Part shown: positions 24,928-31,412 of the stretch, piece by piece
How the letters are laid out: each line of letters opens with the position of its first letter
Position numbering within the stretch: the stretch's first letter is position 1
Assembly (NCBI RefSeq): GCF_003148685.1
Contig: NZ_QGGR01000014.1
Span: forward strand, 1 to 64,000
Length of the DNA stretch: 64,000 bases
Reading direction: 5' to 3'
DNA from: Actinoplanes xinjiangensis
Lineage (GTDB): Bacteria; Actinomycetota; Actinomycetes; Mycobacteriales; Micromonosporaceae
Notes under the pieces: model-generated
The model's input: the letters and a program-made list of their open reading frames with translations, nothing else
Told to the model about the DNA's origin: nothing
Databases searched by the model: none
Translations under genes and position numbers: made by a program

Positions 24928-25368
24928 GTGCCGCATCGCCGCCGCACCGCCGTGACCGCCGCCCTGCTCGTGGCCTCGGCCGCGTTCGCGGCCGGATGCG
25001 ACGGGATCGAGATCGAGATCCCGGCCGGATCACTGCCCGCCCCGGTGAGCATCGCTCCGATCCCCTCGGCGTCCGCCGGGCAGCCGGAGTATGTGTGCAC
25101 AGCCGTCTACAAGGTCCTCACCGAGGGCGCTGTCCGCCTCGCCGAGCACACCGTGAACGACGACGCCGAGGGCCTGAAGCGCACCTTCGCCGACATGGCC
25201 GCCCAGGTGTCCGCTGCCGGCGACCGGAGTGCCGACGCCGCCCAGCGCACCGCGGCCGAGGGGATCGCCGACGCGCTCACCGGAGCCTCGCGGCAGGCCG
25301 ACCCGACGGTGTTCCTCAACGGCGACTTCGCCACGATCGGCCAGAAGCTCGACGGCACCTGCACGTGA
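24928..25368 (+). CDS. Small secreted lipoprotein
   Basis: 146 residues from the GTG at 24928, which follows GAAGGAGGGGAAC. Signal peptide with lipobox ending FAAGC (Cys24), so likely a lipid-anchored surface protein. The mature part has a Pro/Ser/Ala spacer and a helical domain with two further Cys residues (YVCTAVYKVLTEG and a final DGTCT) that could pair. No known domain recognised. It is divergent from the beta-propeller gene with an 81-bp gap and convergent with the DUF4360 gene. Confidence 0.78.
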   Translation: MPHRRRTAVTAALLVASAAFAAGCDGIEIEIPAGSLPAPVSIAPIPSASAGQPEYVCTAVYKVLTEGAVRLAEHTVNDDAEGLKRTFADMAAQVSAAGDRSADAAQRTAAEGIADALTGASRQADPTVFLNGDFATIGQKLDGTCT

Positions 25369-25410
25369 CCGTTCGGCGCGCCGGCCCACACGCGGAGACC
25401 GACACGGCGA

Positions 25411-25439
25411 TGGTGGCGAATGTTGCGGATCCGCCACCA
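25411..25439. terminator. Hairpin between convergent genes
   Basis: TGGTGGCG (25411-25418) pairs with CGCCACCA (25432-25439) around a 13-base loop. It lies between the lipoprotein stop and the convergent DUF4360 stop. Confidence 0.6.
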
Positions 25440-25449
25440 CCGCTCCGCG

Positions 25450-26106
25450 TCACTTCGTGTTACACCGCATCCACGTGAAGTGGTAGATCGTCTCGATGCT
25501 GCCGTCGGTGGAGTCCATCGTCAGGTAGCTGACGTCGGTCGACGTGCCCTTGGTGACCCGCAACTCGGTGTTGATGTTGAGGTTGCGCCGCTCGCCGCAG
25601 GGACGGAAGACCTGCGACGCGATCGGCACCTGGTCGGTGGCGATCCAGTTGTCGTCCAGGGGCGCGGCGATCGCGTGGTTGGCGTAGCTGCCGGTCGTCA
25701 TGCCCTGGAAGTAGTAGTTCGCCCGCTGCTGCGCGACCGCGCCGCGCTGGAGGTATCCGTAGCCGCGGTAGTCCACCTTCGCGATGGCGAAGGTGAAACC
25801 GGCCGGCGCGTGGACCAGCACGTTGAGCTGGCAGTTCTTGCGGTTCTCGGTGACCGCGACGCCGGGTCCGGCCTGCGCCAGGTAGGCACTGTAGATCGCG
25901 GTGAAGGCCGAGTTGTCGGGCGAGATCGCGACGTCGGCGGTGCCGGGGGCGCACCCCGAGCCGGCCATCGCGACCAGCTCGATGGACATCTCGCCGGCGG
26001 GCGGCGGGTCGACGATGACGATGATCGCGGACGCCGGCGTGGCGCCGAGCAGCGTGGACGCGAGAAGCGCCAGCGCCACCACGCCACGGGTTAACAACCT
26101 TTTCAT
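25450..26106 (-). CDS. Secreted DUF4360 protein, copy 1
   Basis: 218 residues from the ATG at 26106 (MKRLL). Signal peptide LTRGVVALALLASTLLGATPASA. The mature part shows the DUF4360 pattern: GSGCAPGTADVAISPDNSAFTAIYSAYLAQAGPG, RKNCQLNVLVHAPAGFTFAI and RNLNINTELRV, with conserved Cys in GSGC, KNCQ, RPC and near the end (MRC). It is a paralogue of the divergent gene at 26469. The family is secreted, beta-rich and of unknown function. Both copies keep the same Cys pattern, so both probably fold. Confidence 0.88.
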   Translation of the reverse strand: MKRLLTRGVVALALLASTLLGATPASAIIVIVDPPPAGEMSIELVAMAGSGCAPGTADVAISPDNSAFTAIYSAYLAQAGPGVAVTENRKNCQLNVLVHAPAGFTFAIAKVDYRGYGYLQRGAVAQQRANYYFQGMTTGSYANHAIAAPLDDNWIATDQVPIASQVFRPCGERRNLNINTELRVTKGTSTDVSYLTMDSTDGSIETIYHFTWMRCNTK

Positions 26107-26144
26107 TACCACCCCTTCGGGGTCAGGGAACGGACGGGCTCAAG

Positions 26145-26346
26145 CTATTGATGCATGTCAATAGAAGTCAACAGTCCCGCACCCCGCAGGGGCACTTCTT
26201 GATGCCCACCGAGAAAGAGGAGGCCGAGGCATCAACCTGGCAAAAGAGTCCAAACTAGAACACGTTTTAAGGGAAATAAGCAGATTTGCCCGGCGGTGCG
26301 ACCAGGGGCAATGCAACTTGCACAATTTCGTGGAGATCAATAACTA
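26145..26346. promoter_or_regulatory. Divergent regulatory region between the two DUF4360 genes
   Basis: The 362-bp gap (26107-26468) is distinctly AT-richer than the genes. It contains a 20-bp inverted repeat, CTATTGATGCATGTCAATAG (26145-26164). A second pair, TTGATGCC/GGCATCAA, lies at 26199-26206 and 26228-26235. For the rightward gene, TTGCAC (26318-26323) and TAACTA (26341-26346) with 17-bp spacing form a credible promoter, leaving a leader of over 100 bases. On the minus strand, TTGACT near 26171 could serve the leftward gene. Confidence 0.5.
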
Positions 26347-26468
26347 ATTCATGCTTGTAAATGCGATCGGCCCGCCACTACGGTGGTCGCGGATGCGAAG
26401 ACCGCCGTTCTGGAACGATTCCAGATTCAATACTGTGGCACCCACCCGTTCCCCCCGGAAGGAAGTCC

Positions 26469-27083
26469 ATGAAAAACAGCAACCGCGTGATCGCGGCCGT
26501 GTTGACCACGGTCCTGGCCGTCCCGCTCGCCGCCGCCCCCGCCCACGCCGCGGCGGCGATCACCGTCGAGGTGATCGCCAGCAACGGCTCGGGCTGCGCC
26601 CCCGGCACCGCCTCGGTCGTCGGCAACGGCGACAACACCGGCTTCCGGATCAGGTACCGGGACTTCGTCGCCGAAGCCGGCGGCGGCGCCGCCGTCGTCG
26701 ACCGGCGCAAGAACTGCCAGCTCGGCGTGCTGGTGACCATCCCGGACGGCTGGACCATCGCGATCGCCTCCGCCAACTACCGCGGCAAGGCCGGCCTCAG
26801 GTCCGGGTCCTCGGCCCTCCAGCGCACCAGCTACTACTGGCAGGGCGCCTCCGCGACCGAGCGCAAGGACACGACGTTCACCGGTCCCATGAACGGTCTC
26901 TGGACCACCTGGGACGTCGCCCCGGTGCTCACCTACACCGCATGCGGCTCGCAGAGCGTCCTCAACATCAACACCGAGCTGCGGCTCGACGCCGGCTCCT
27001 CCACCGGCACCAGCACGATATCGATGGGCGCCTCCGAGGGGGACGTCGACACCCTCTTCAACTACAGCCTGGCCCACTGCTGA
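26469..27083 (+). CDS. Secreted DUF4360 protein, copy 2
   Basis: 204 residues from the ATG at 26469 after GGAAGGAAGTCC. Signal peptide NRVIAAVLTTVLAVPLAAAPAHA. The core follows copy 1: GSGCAPGTASVVGNGDNTGFRIRY, RRKNCQLGVLVTIPDGWTIAI, a SYYWQG strand, and SVLNINTELRL. It ends in a Cys (LAHC). Placement back to back with copy 1 suggests an inverted duplication followed by divergence. Role unknown; presumably extracellular. Confidence 0.88.
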   Translation: MKNSNRVIAAVLTTVLAVPLAAAPAHAAAAITVEVIASNGSGCAPGTASVVGNGDNTGFRIRYRDFVAEAGGGAAVVDRRKNCQLGVLVTIPDGWTIAIASANYRGKAGLRSGSSALQRTSYYWQGASATERKDTTFTGPMNGLWTTWDVAPVLTYTACGSQSVLNINTELRLDAGSSTGTSTISMGASEGDVDTLFNYSLAHC

Positions 27084-27098
27084 TCCCGGCCGCCCACC

Positions 27099-27125
27099 CC
27101 CGGCTGGCACTCACCGCCAGCCGGG
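27099..27125 (+). terminator. Hairpin terminator after DUF4360 copy 2
   Basis: CCCGGCTGGC (27099-27108) pairs perfectly with GCCAGCCGGG (27116-27125) around a 7-base loop, 15 bases past the stop. Confidence 0.75.
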
Positions 27126-27174
27126 ACCGGCGTGGAACCGGCCGACGGGGGCGCCGGGACGTAGGCTCAGAAGC

Positions 27175-27945
27175 ATGATCGACAGGCCGATTCGCATCGG
27201 GCTGCAGCTGCAGCCGCAACACATGGACTACGCCACCATCCGCCGTACCGCCTCGGAGGCCGAAGACCTCGGCGTCGACGTGCTGTTCAACTGGGACCAC
27301 TTCTACCCGCTGAGCGGCGAGCCGGACGGTCTGCACTTCGAGTGCTGGACCATGCTCGCAGCCTGGGCCGAGTCCACCTCCCGGGTCGAGATCGGTGCTC
27401 TCGTCTCCTGCAACAGCTACCGCAATCCCGACCTGCTCGCCGACATGGCCCGCACCGTCGACCACATCTCCGAGGGCCGCCTCATCCTCGGTATCGGCTC
27501 GGGCTGGTTCGAACGCGACTACACCGAATACGGCTACGAATTCGGCACCGCCGGCGGGCGCCTCGACGACCTGGCCACGGCACTCCCCCGCATCGAATCC
27601 CGCTGGCAGAAGCTCAACCCGAAGCCGACCCGCGACATCCCCGTCCTGATCGGTGGGGGCGGCGAGAAGAAGACCCTCAAGCTGACCGCCAAGCACGCGA
27701 ACATCTGGCACAGCTTCTCCGACCCGGAAACCCTGGAACGCAAACTCGGCATCCTCGGCCAGCACTGCGCCGACATCGGCCGCGACCCGAACGAGATCGA
27801 GATCTCGGTCATGGGCAACACCGAGAACCGCGACCGGATGTACGAACTCGGCGCCCGCCTGTTCACCGTCCACACCGGCGGCCCGAACCCTGACTTGACG
27901 GAGCTGCGAGAGTTCCTCGCCTGGCGCGACAAGCTCAACGCGTAG
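27175..27945 (+). CDS. F420-dependent LLM-class oxidoreductase
   Basis: 256-residue luciferase-like barrel. RIGLQLQPQHMDYATIRRTA, VDVLFNWDHFYPLSGEPDG, CNSYRNPDLLADMARTVDHIS and LGIGSGWFERDYTEYGYEFG form the F420-binding barrel of the FGD-like group. IPVLIGGGGEKKTLKLTAKHA is the cofactor phosphate region. Hydride transfer using F420 is family knowledge; the substrate is unknown. Degraded copies of its 3' part lie at 27985 and 28757-29080, flanking a Uma2 gene, so the locus went through a tandem duplication. Confidence 0.88.
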   Translation: MIDRPIRIGLQLQPQHMDYATIRRTASEAEDLGVDVLFNWDHFYPLSGEPDGLHFECWTMLAAWAESTSRVEIGALVSCNSYRNPDLLADMARTVDHISEGRLILGIGSGWFERDYTEYGYEFGTAGGRLDDLATALPRIESRWQKLNPKPTRDIPVLIGGGGEKKTLKLTAKHANIWHSFSDPETLERKLGILGQHCADIGRDPNEIEISVMGNTENRDRMYELGARLFTVHTGGPNPDLTELREFLAWRDKLNA

Positions 27946-27984
27946 ATTGCACGACGCGGGGTGGCGTGGCCCGTCACCCCGCGG

Positions 27985-28013
27985 TCGCCTGGCGCGACAA
28001 AGTCAACGTGTAA
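27985..28013 (+). pseudogene. 3'-end remnant of the LLM oxidoreductase gene
   Basis: Forty bases after the intact gene, 27985-28013 repeats its last codons and stop almost exactly (TCGCCTGGCGCGACAA, then AGTCAACGTGTAA against GCTCAACGCGTAG). Just upstream, GTGGCCCGTCACCC matches the remnant at 28970. No coding role. Confidence 0.7.
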
Positions 28014-28145
28014 CGCTCACGGCAGGGCTGAATCTCCATTCCCGGTGTTCAGCCCTCTGCTCGCGGATCATCGGGCGCTCGTCTTCCTTCGGGCGTCGGT
28101 GGCCGCAGTCGTAGTTGCATGGACCGCCCGTCGCGCGAACAGGGA

Positions 28146-28712
28146 TCAGAGTCGGCCGAGGTCGATCTCGATGGGGAAGGGGGCGGTCAGCTTCACGACC
28201 CCGGTGAAGACATCGCCATCGCGATAACGTCCCGCTGCCGGATCGAGGACGTAGGTGTAGACGAGAGGCGCACCAGTCACGGCCTGCTCGACTCGCCAGT
28301 AGAACTGAATACCAGCTTTCGCGTACTGATCAGTCTTGACGATCCGGTCAGTCGTCTCTGAGCCGGGAGAGACCACCTCGACCACGAGAAGCACGTGCTC
28401 GGGTCGAGTCGGAGTGACGTCGATGGTGTCCGCCCGGTAGACCGTCACGTCAGGACGACGGTTGTTCAACGGCACGTCCCGGAGCCTGACATCGAAATCG
28501 GTGTCAGCGTTCCAATCCGGGCCCGCAGCAGCGTCCAGGGCGTTGGCCAGAAGTCGGGCCAGGCGGTTGTGCCGTTTGGAGGCGCTCGGGCTCACGAGGA
28601 CCATCCCATCCACGATTTCGATACCGGCGCATTGTTCCTCTGACCACGTCGCGTATCGCTCGGCCGTGACCTGTTCGTGCATCCAGGCTGGCGCGACCAT
28701 CTCGGCAGTCAT
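28146..28712 (-). CDS. Uma2-family (DUF820) putative restriction-endonuclease-fold protein
   Basis: 188 residues from the ATG at 28712 after GGGAGGTGTAC. Core motifs are EIVDGMVLVSPSASKRHNRL, DTDFDVRLRDVPLNNRRPDVTVY (catalytic Asp within RRPDV), LLVVEVVSPGSETTDRIVKTDQYAKAGIQFYW (Glu-x-Ser and Lys), and YWRVE. This is the PD-(D/E)XK arrangement of Uma2. These genes are abundant in cyanobacteria and actinomycetes and often mobile; nuclease function is inferred, not proven. It lies in opposite orientation inside what appears to be a broken tandem copy of the neighbouring LLM gene. Confidence 0.85.
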   Translation of the reverse strand: MTAEMVAPAWMHEQVTAERYATWSEEQCAGIEIVDGMVLVSPSASKRHNRLARLLANALDAAAGPDWNADTDFDVRLRDVPLNNRRPDVTVYRADTIDVTPTRPEHVLLVVEVVSPGSETTDRIVKTDQYAKAGIQFYWRVEQAVTGAPLVYTYVLDPAAGRYRDGDVFTGVVKLTAPFPIEIDLGRL

Positions 28713-28756
28713 GTACACCTCCCGAATGGTGCTTCGGCTGTCGGCCCAAAGATACC

Positions 28757-29080
28757 GTGGGCCCCATCGGCGCGGTGGCATACACCGTCGCGGCCCCGGA
28801 ATACGAGTTCGGCACCGCCGGCGGCCGCCGCAAGCTCGGCATCCTCGGCGAGCACTGCGCCACCATCGACCGCGACCCGAGCGAGATCGAGATCTCGGTG
28901 ATGGGCAGGACCGCCGACCGCGACGAGATGTACGAGATCGGCGCCCGTATCTTCACCGTCCACGTCGGTGGCCCGTCACCCGACCGGACGGAACTCCGCG
29001 AGTTCTCGCCTGACGCGACAAGCGCAACGCCTGACCAGCGGGCCGCCCCAGCGATTCACCATTTACCCAGTTTTCAATAG
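28757..29080 (+). pseudogene. Internally deleted LLM oxidoreductase remnant
   Basis: The open frame is 107 codons. The part from EYEFGTAGGR to RTELREF is about 75% identical by eye to the gene at 27175. The parent's roughly 60 residues between GTAGGR and RKLGILG are deleted in frame, and the whole N-terminal half is absent. The F420-binding site is therefore lost. The tail (SPDATSATPDQRAAP) is a frameshifted version of the parental C terminus. Treated as a decayed duplicate. Confidence 0.75.
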
Positions 29081-29089
29081 GATATCGCC

Positions 29090-29560
29090 GTGACCTTCTC
29101 CATCAAGTCCGTGAGCTGGGACGATCCCGCGGGCGAGGCGCTACGGGTGGCGATGCGGGCCGAGATGCGGGAACGCTACGCCGACCGGCTGCCGCCCGGC
29201 CGCGACGAACCGCAGATGGTCGTCACCGGCGAGAACGTGGTCTGGGTCGGCCTCGCGGTCACCGCCGACGCCACCGCGATCGGGCACGCCCTGCTGCGCC
29301 GGCACGGCCCCGACCTGGAGATCAAGCGGATGTACGTGGCGCCGGCCTGGCGCGGCCACGGCGTCGCCACCGCGCTCCTCGACGCCATCGACGTGGAGGC
29401 CCGACGGTTCGGCGCGCCCCGCGTCATCCTGCACACCGGCGACCGCCAGCCGGAGGCCGTCGCCCGCTACGCCCGGCACGGCTACCAGCCGATCCCCGTC
29501 TACGAGCCCTACCTCGGCATGCCCGGCGCCCACTGCTTCGCCAAGTCCCCACCCTCGTAG
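29090..29560 (+). CDS. GNAT family N-acetyltransferase
   Basis: 156 residues. The GNAT core is clear: AIGHALLRRHGPDLEIKRMYVAPAWRGHGVATALL supplies strand 4 and the R-G-x-G/A acetyl-CoA loop, and LHTGDRQPEAVARYARHGY the C-terminal Tyr region. FAKSPPS ends the protein. The GTG start at 29090 follows AGGA at eight bases. It lies just after the LLM remnant and is transcribed the same way. Substrate unknown. Confidence 0.85.
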   Translation: MTFSIKSVSWDDPAGEALRVAMRAEMRERYADRLPPGRDEPQMVVTGENVVWVGLAVTADATAIGHALLRRHGPDLEIKRMYVAPAWRGHGVATALLDAIDVEARRFGAPRVILHTGDRQPEAVARYARHGYQPIPVYEPYLGMPGAHCFAKSPPS

Positions 29561-29701
29561 TCGCGGCCGCCCGACGCAGAGCGCTGCTCGCGAGCCGGGT
29601 CCGGTCTTCCTTCACAAGATCAAAACCATGCTCCGGTACGCCGTCGGCCGCCCTTCGCCGGACCACACCTCCCGGGCCTGTCCCCGCGACGTCCGTGCGG
29701 C

Positions 29702-29816
29702 GCACGGCCGAATCGCGGCCTCCGGGCCGGAGCCACTGGTCACCGACCCCCACAACATCCGAACGCCGCGCGGCCGAACCGCGGCCTCCGGGCCGGAGCC
29801 GCTGGTCACCGACCCC
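29702..29816. repeat. 49-bp tandem duplication in the GNAT-SDR spacer
   Basis: Two copies at 29702-29750 and 29768-29816 differ at only a few positions and share GCGGCCTCCGGGCCGGAGCC. Each contains a small GGCCTCCGGGCC-type inverted core. They occupy much of the 315-bp gap (29561-29875), where I see no gene. Short open frames over it are repeat translations. Confidence 0.8.
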
Positions 29817-29875
29817 ACTGCCGGCCCGGTCGGGGGCGGCCGGAACTTTCCGGGTCCGGCGGCCAGAATGGGGTC

Positions 29876-30628
29876 ATGACTTCGTTCGTCGTCACCGGTG
29901 GGGCGCGGGGTGTGGGCCGGGCGATCGCGGAACGCCTCACAACAGACGGGACCGTCGTGGTCGTCGATGTGGTGGAGCGGCTCGAACCGCCGTACGAGCG
30001 GATGGTCTTGATCTCCGGTGATGCCGCGGATCCGGAGGTGGCCCGGCGGGCCGCGATGACCGCCGAGGCCGCCGGGCCGCTGACCGGGTGGGTCAACAAC
30101 GCCGCGATCTTCGACGACGCGAACCTGATCGGCGCCCGGCCCGCGCGGATCCTGGAGTTGATCACCGCCAATCTGGCGCTCACGGTGACCGGCTGTCACA
30201 CCGCCGTGAACCACTTCCGGCAGCACCGGCGGGCCGGTGCGATCGTCAACGTCTCGTCGCACCAGGCGCAACGGCCGGTCCGGGGCGCGCTGCCCTACGC
30301 CACCGCGAAGGCCGCGATCGAGGGCCTGACCAGGGCGGCCGCCGTCGATCACGGGCCGGACGGCATCCGGACGAACGCGGTCGCCCTGGGTTCGATCACG
30401 ACGGCACGGTCCGAGGCGTACCGGAGGGAGCACCCCGAAGTGGACGACCAGATGGCCGCGCTGCACCCGCTCGGCCGTCCCGGTACCGTCGCCGAAGTGG
30501 CCGACGTGGTGGCGTTCCTGCTCTCCCCCGCCGCCGGATTCGTCAACGGTGCGATCCTGCCGGTCGACGGCGGCCGCGCCGCGAACGGTCCGGACCCGGA
30601 GGCTCAGAACCGGATCACCTCGTCGTAG
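29876..30628 (+). CDS. Short-chain dehydrogenase/reductase (classical)
   Basis: 250 residues. TSFVVTGGARGVGRAIAERL is the NAD(P)-binding Gly motif, GWVNNAAIF the NNA motif, IVNVSSHQAQRP supplies the catalytic Ser, and YATAKAAIEGL the Tyr and Lys. GRPGTVAEVADVVAFLLSPAAGFVNGAILPVDGG is the standard C terminus. An oxidoreductase on an unknown alcohol or ketone. A GGGG stretch precedes the ATG. It is convergent with the Lys/Ala-rich gene 36 bases away. Confidence 0.9.
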   Translation: MTSFVVTGGARGVGRAIAERLTTDGTVVVVDVVERLEPPYERMVLISGDAADPEVARRAAMTAEAAGPLTGWVNNAAIFDDANLIGARPARILELITANLALTVTGCHTAVNHFRQHRRAGAIVNVSSHQAQRPVRGALPYATAKAAIEGLTRAAAVDHGPDGIRTNAVALGSITTARSEAYRREHPEVDDQMAALHPLGRPGTVAEVADVVAFLLSPAAGFVNGAILPVDGGRAANGPDPEAQNRITSS

Positions 30629-30663
30629 GCCGTCACCTAGGGTGGCGATCACCGGCCGTGCGG

Positions 30664-31404
30664 TCACTCATCCGGCTTCCTCGCGGCCCGCTCACCAGCC
30701 TCACCGATGGCGTTGAGCATGTCGCCGGCGGCCTTGCCGTCCTTCTTCGCGGCGTCGAGCTTCGCCTGCTGCTCGGCGGCGGCCGTCTTGTCGTGTGCGG
30801 CGACCTTGGCCACCTCCGCGGCCTTCGCCACCTCCGCAGCCTTGCCGACCTCGGCAGCCTTGGCGACCTCCACCGGCTTGGACTGCACGGCGGGCCTCTC
30901 GACGAGCGCGCCGTTGCGCTGGTTGTCGTAATGCTCGGCAAGCTTGCCCTTGTGCTCGATGGTCTGCAGCACCGGCGTCCCGACCATGATCACCCCGGCC
31001 GCGACGCCCGCCGCGGTCCGCTTCGCCGCGCCGCCCTTGTCCGCGACAGCGCCGGCCGCGGCATGGACGGCAGCGTCCGCCCGGTCCTTGACCGCCCCGC
31101 CGGCGTCCTTGATGGCACCCCCGGCCCCCTTGACCGCGTTGCCGCCGGCATCCTTGATCGCTCCACCGGCGTCCTTGACCGCGCCACCGGCGTCCTTGAG
31201 CTTGCCGACGGCCAGCGCCGCACCATGCCGCACCTGGTCGACCTTGTCGTGCACGTTGGCTTTCGCCAGGTCGAGTTGCGACGGCTTGCCCTTGTCCTGC
31301 GCGGCGACCGCACCGGCCGCCCGACGGGCCGGATTGTTCTCCGCGACGGGTGCGGGCGGTGGTGGGGGCGGCGTGTCGCGGGGCTGCCGGTTGTCGGTTG
31401 CCAC
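30664..31404 (-). CDS. Gly/Ala/Lys-rich repeat protein, third gene of the HerA operon
   Basis: 246 residues with no named domain. After a Pro-rich N terminus, residues of about 65-110 contain repeats of KDAGGAI/KDAGGAV. A hydrophobic stretch, TAAGVAAGVIMVGTPVLQTI, follows. The C-terminal part has VAKAAEVGKAAEVAKAAE repeats and a Gln/Lys/Ala helix (AAAEQQAKLDAAKKDGKAAG), as in nucleoid- or envelope-associated helical proteins. The GTG start lies eight bases after the ATPase stop, and its GAGGAGA ribosome site overlaps that stop, so it is co-expressed. Function unknown. Confidence 0.7.
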   Translation of the reverse strand: MATDNRQPRDTPPPPPPAPVAENNPARRAAGAVAAQDKGKPSQLDLAKANVHDKVDQVRHGAALAVGKLKDAGGAVKDAGGAIKDAGGNAVKGAGGAIKDAGGAVKDRADAAVHAAAGAVADKGGAAKRTAAGVAAGVIMVGTPVLQTIEHKGKLAEHYDNQRNGALVERPAVQSKPVEVAKAAEVGKAAEVAKAAEVAKVAAHDKTAAAEQQAKLDAAKKDGKAAGDMLNAIGEAGERAARKPDE

Positions 31405-31412
31405 GTCTCTCC

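Noticed and set aside
26158..26340. 60-codon open frame in the AT-rich gap
   Set aside because: No ribosome site, composition unlike neighbouring genes, and it overlaps operator-like inverted repeats.
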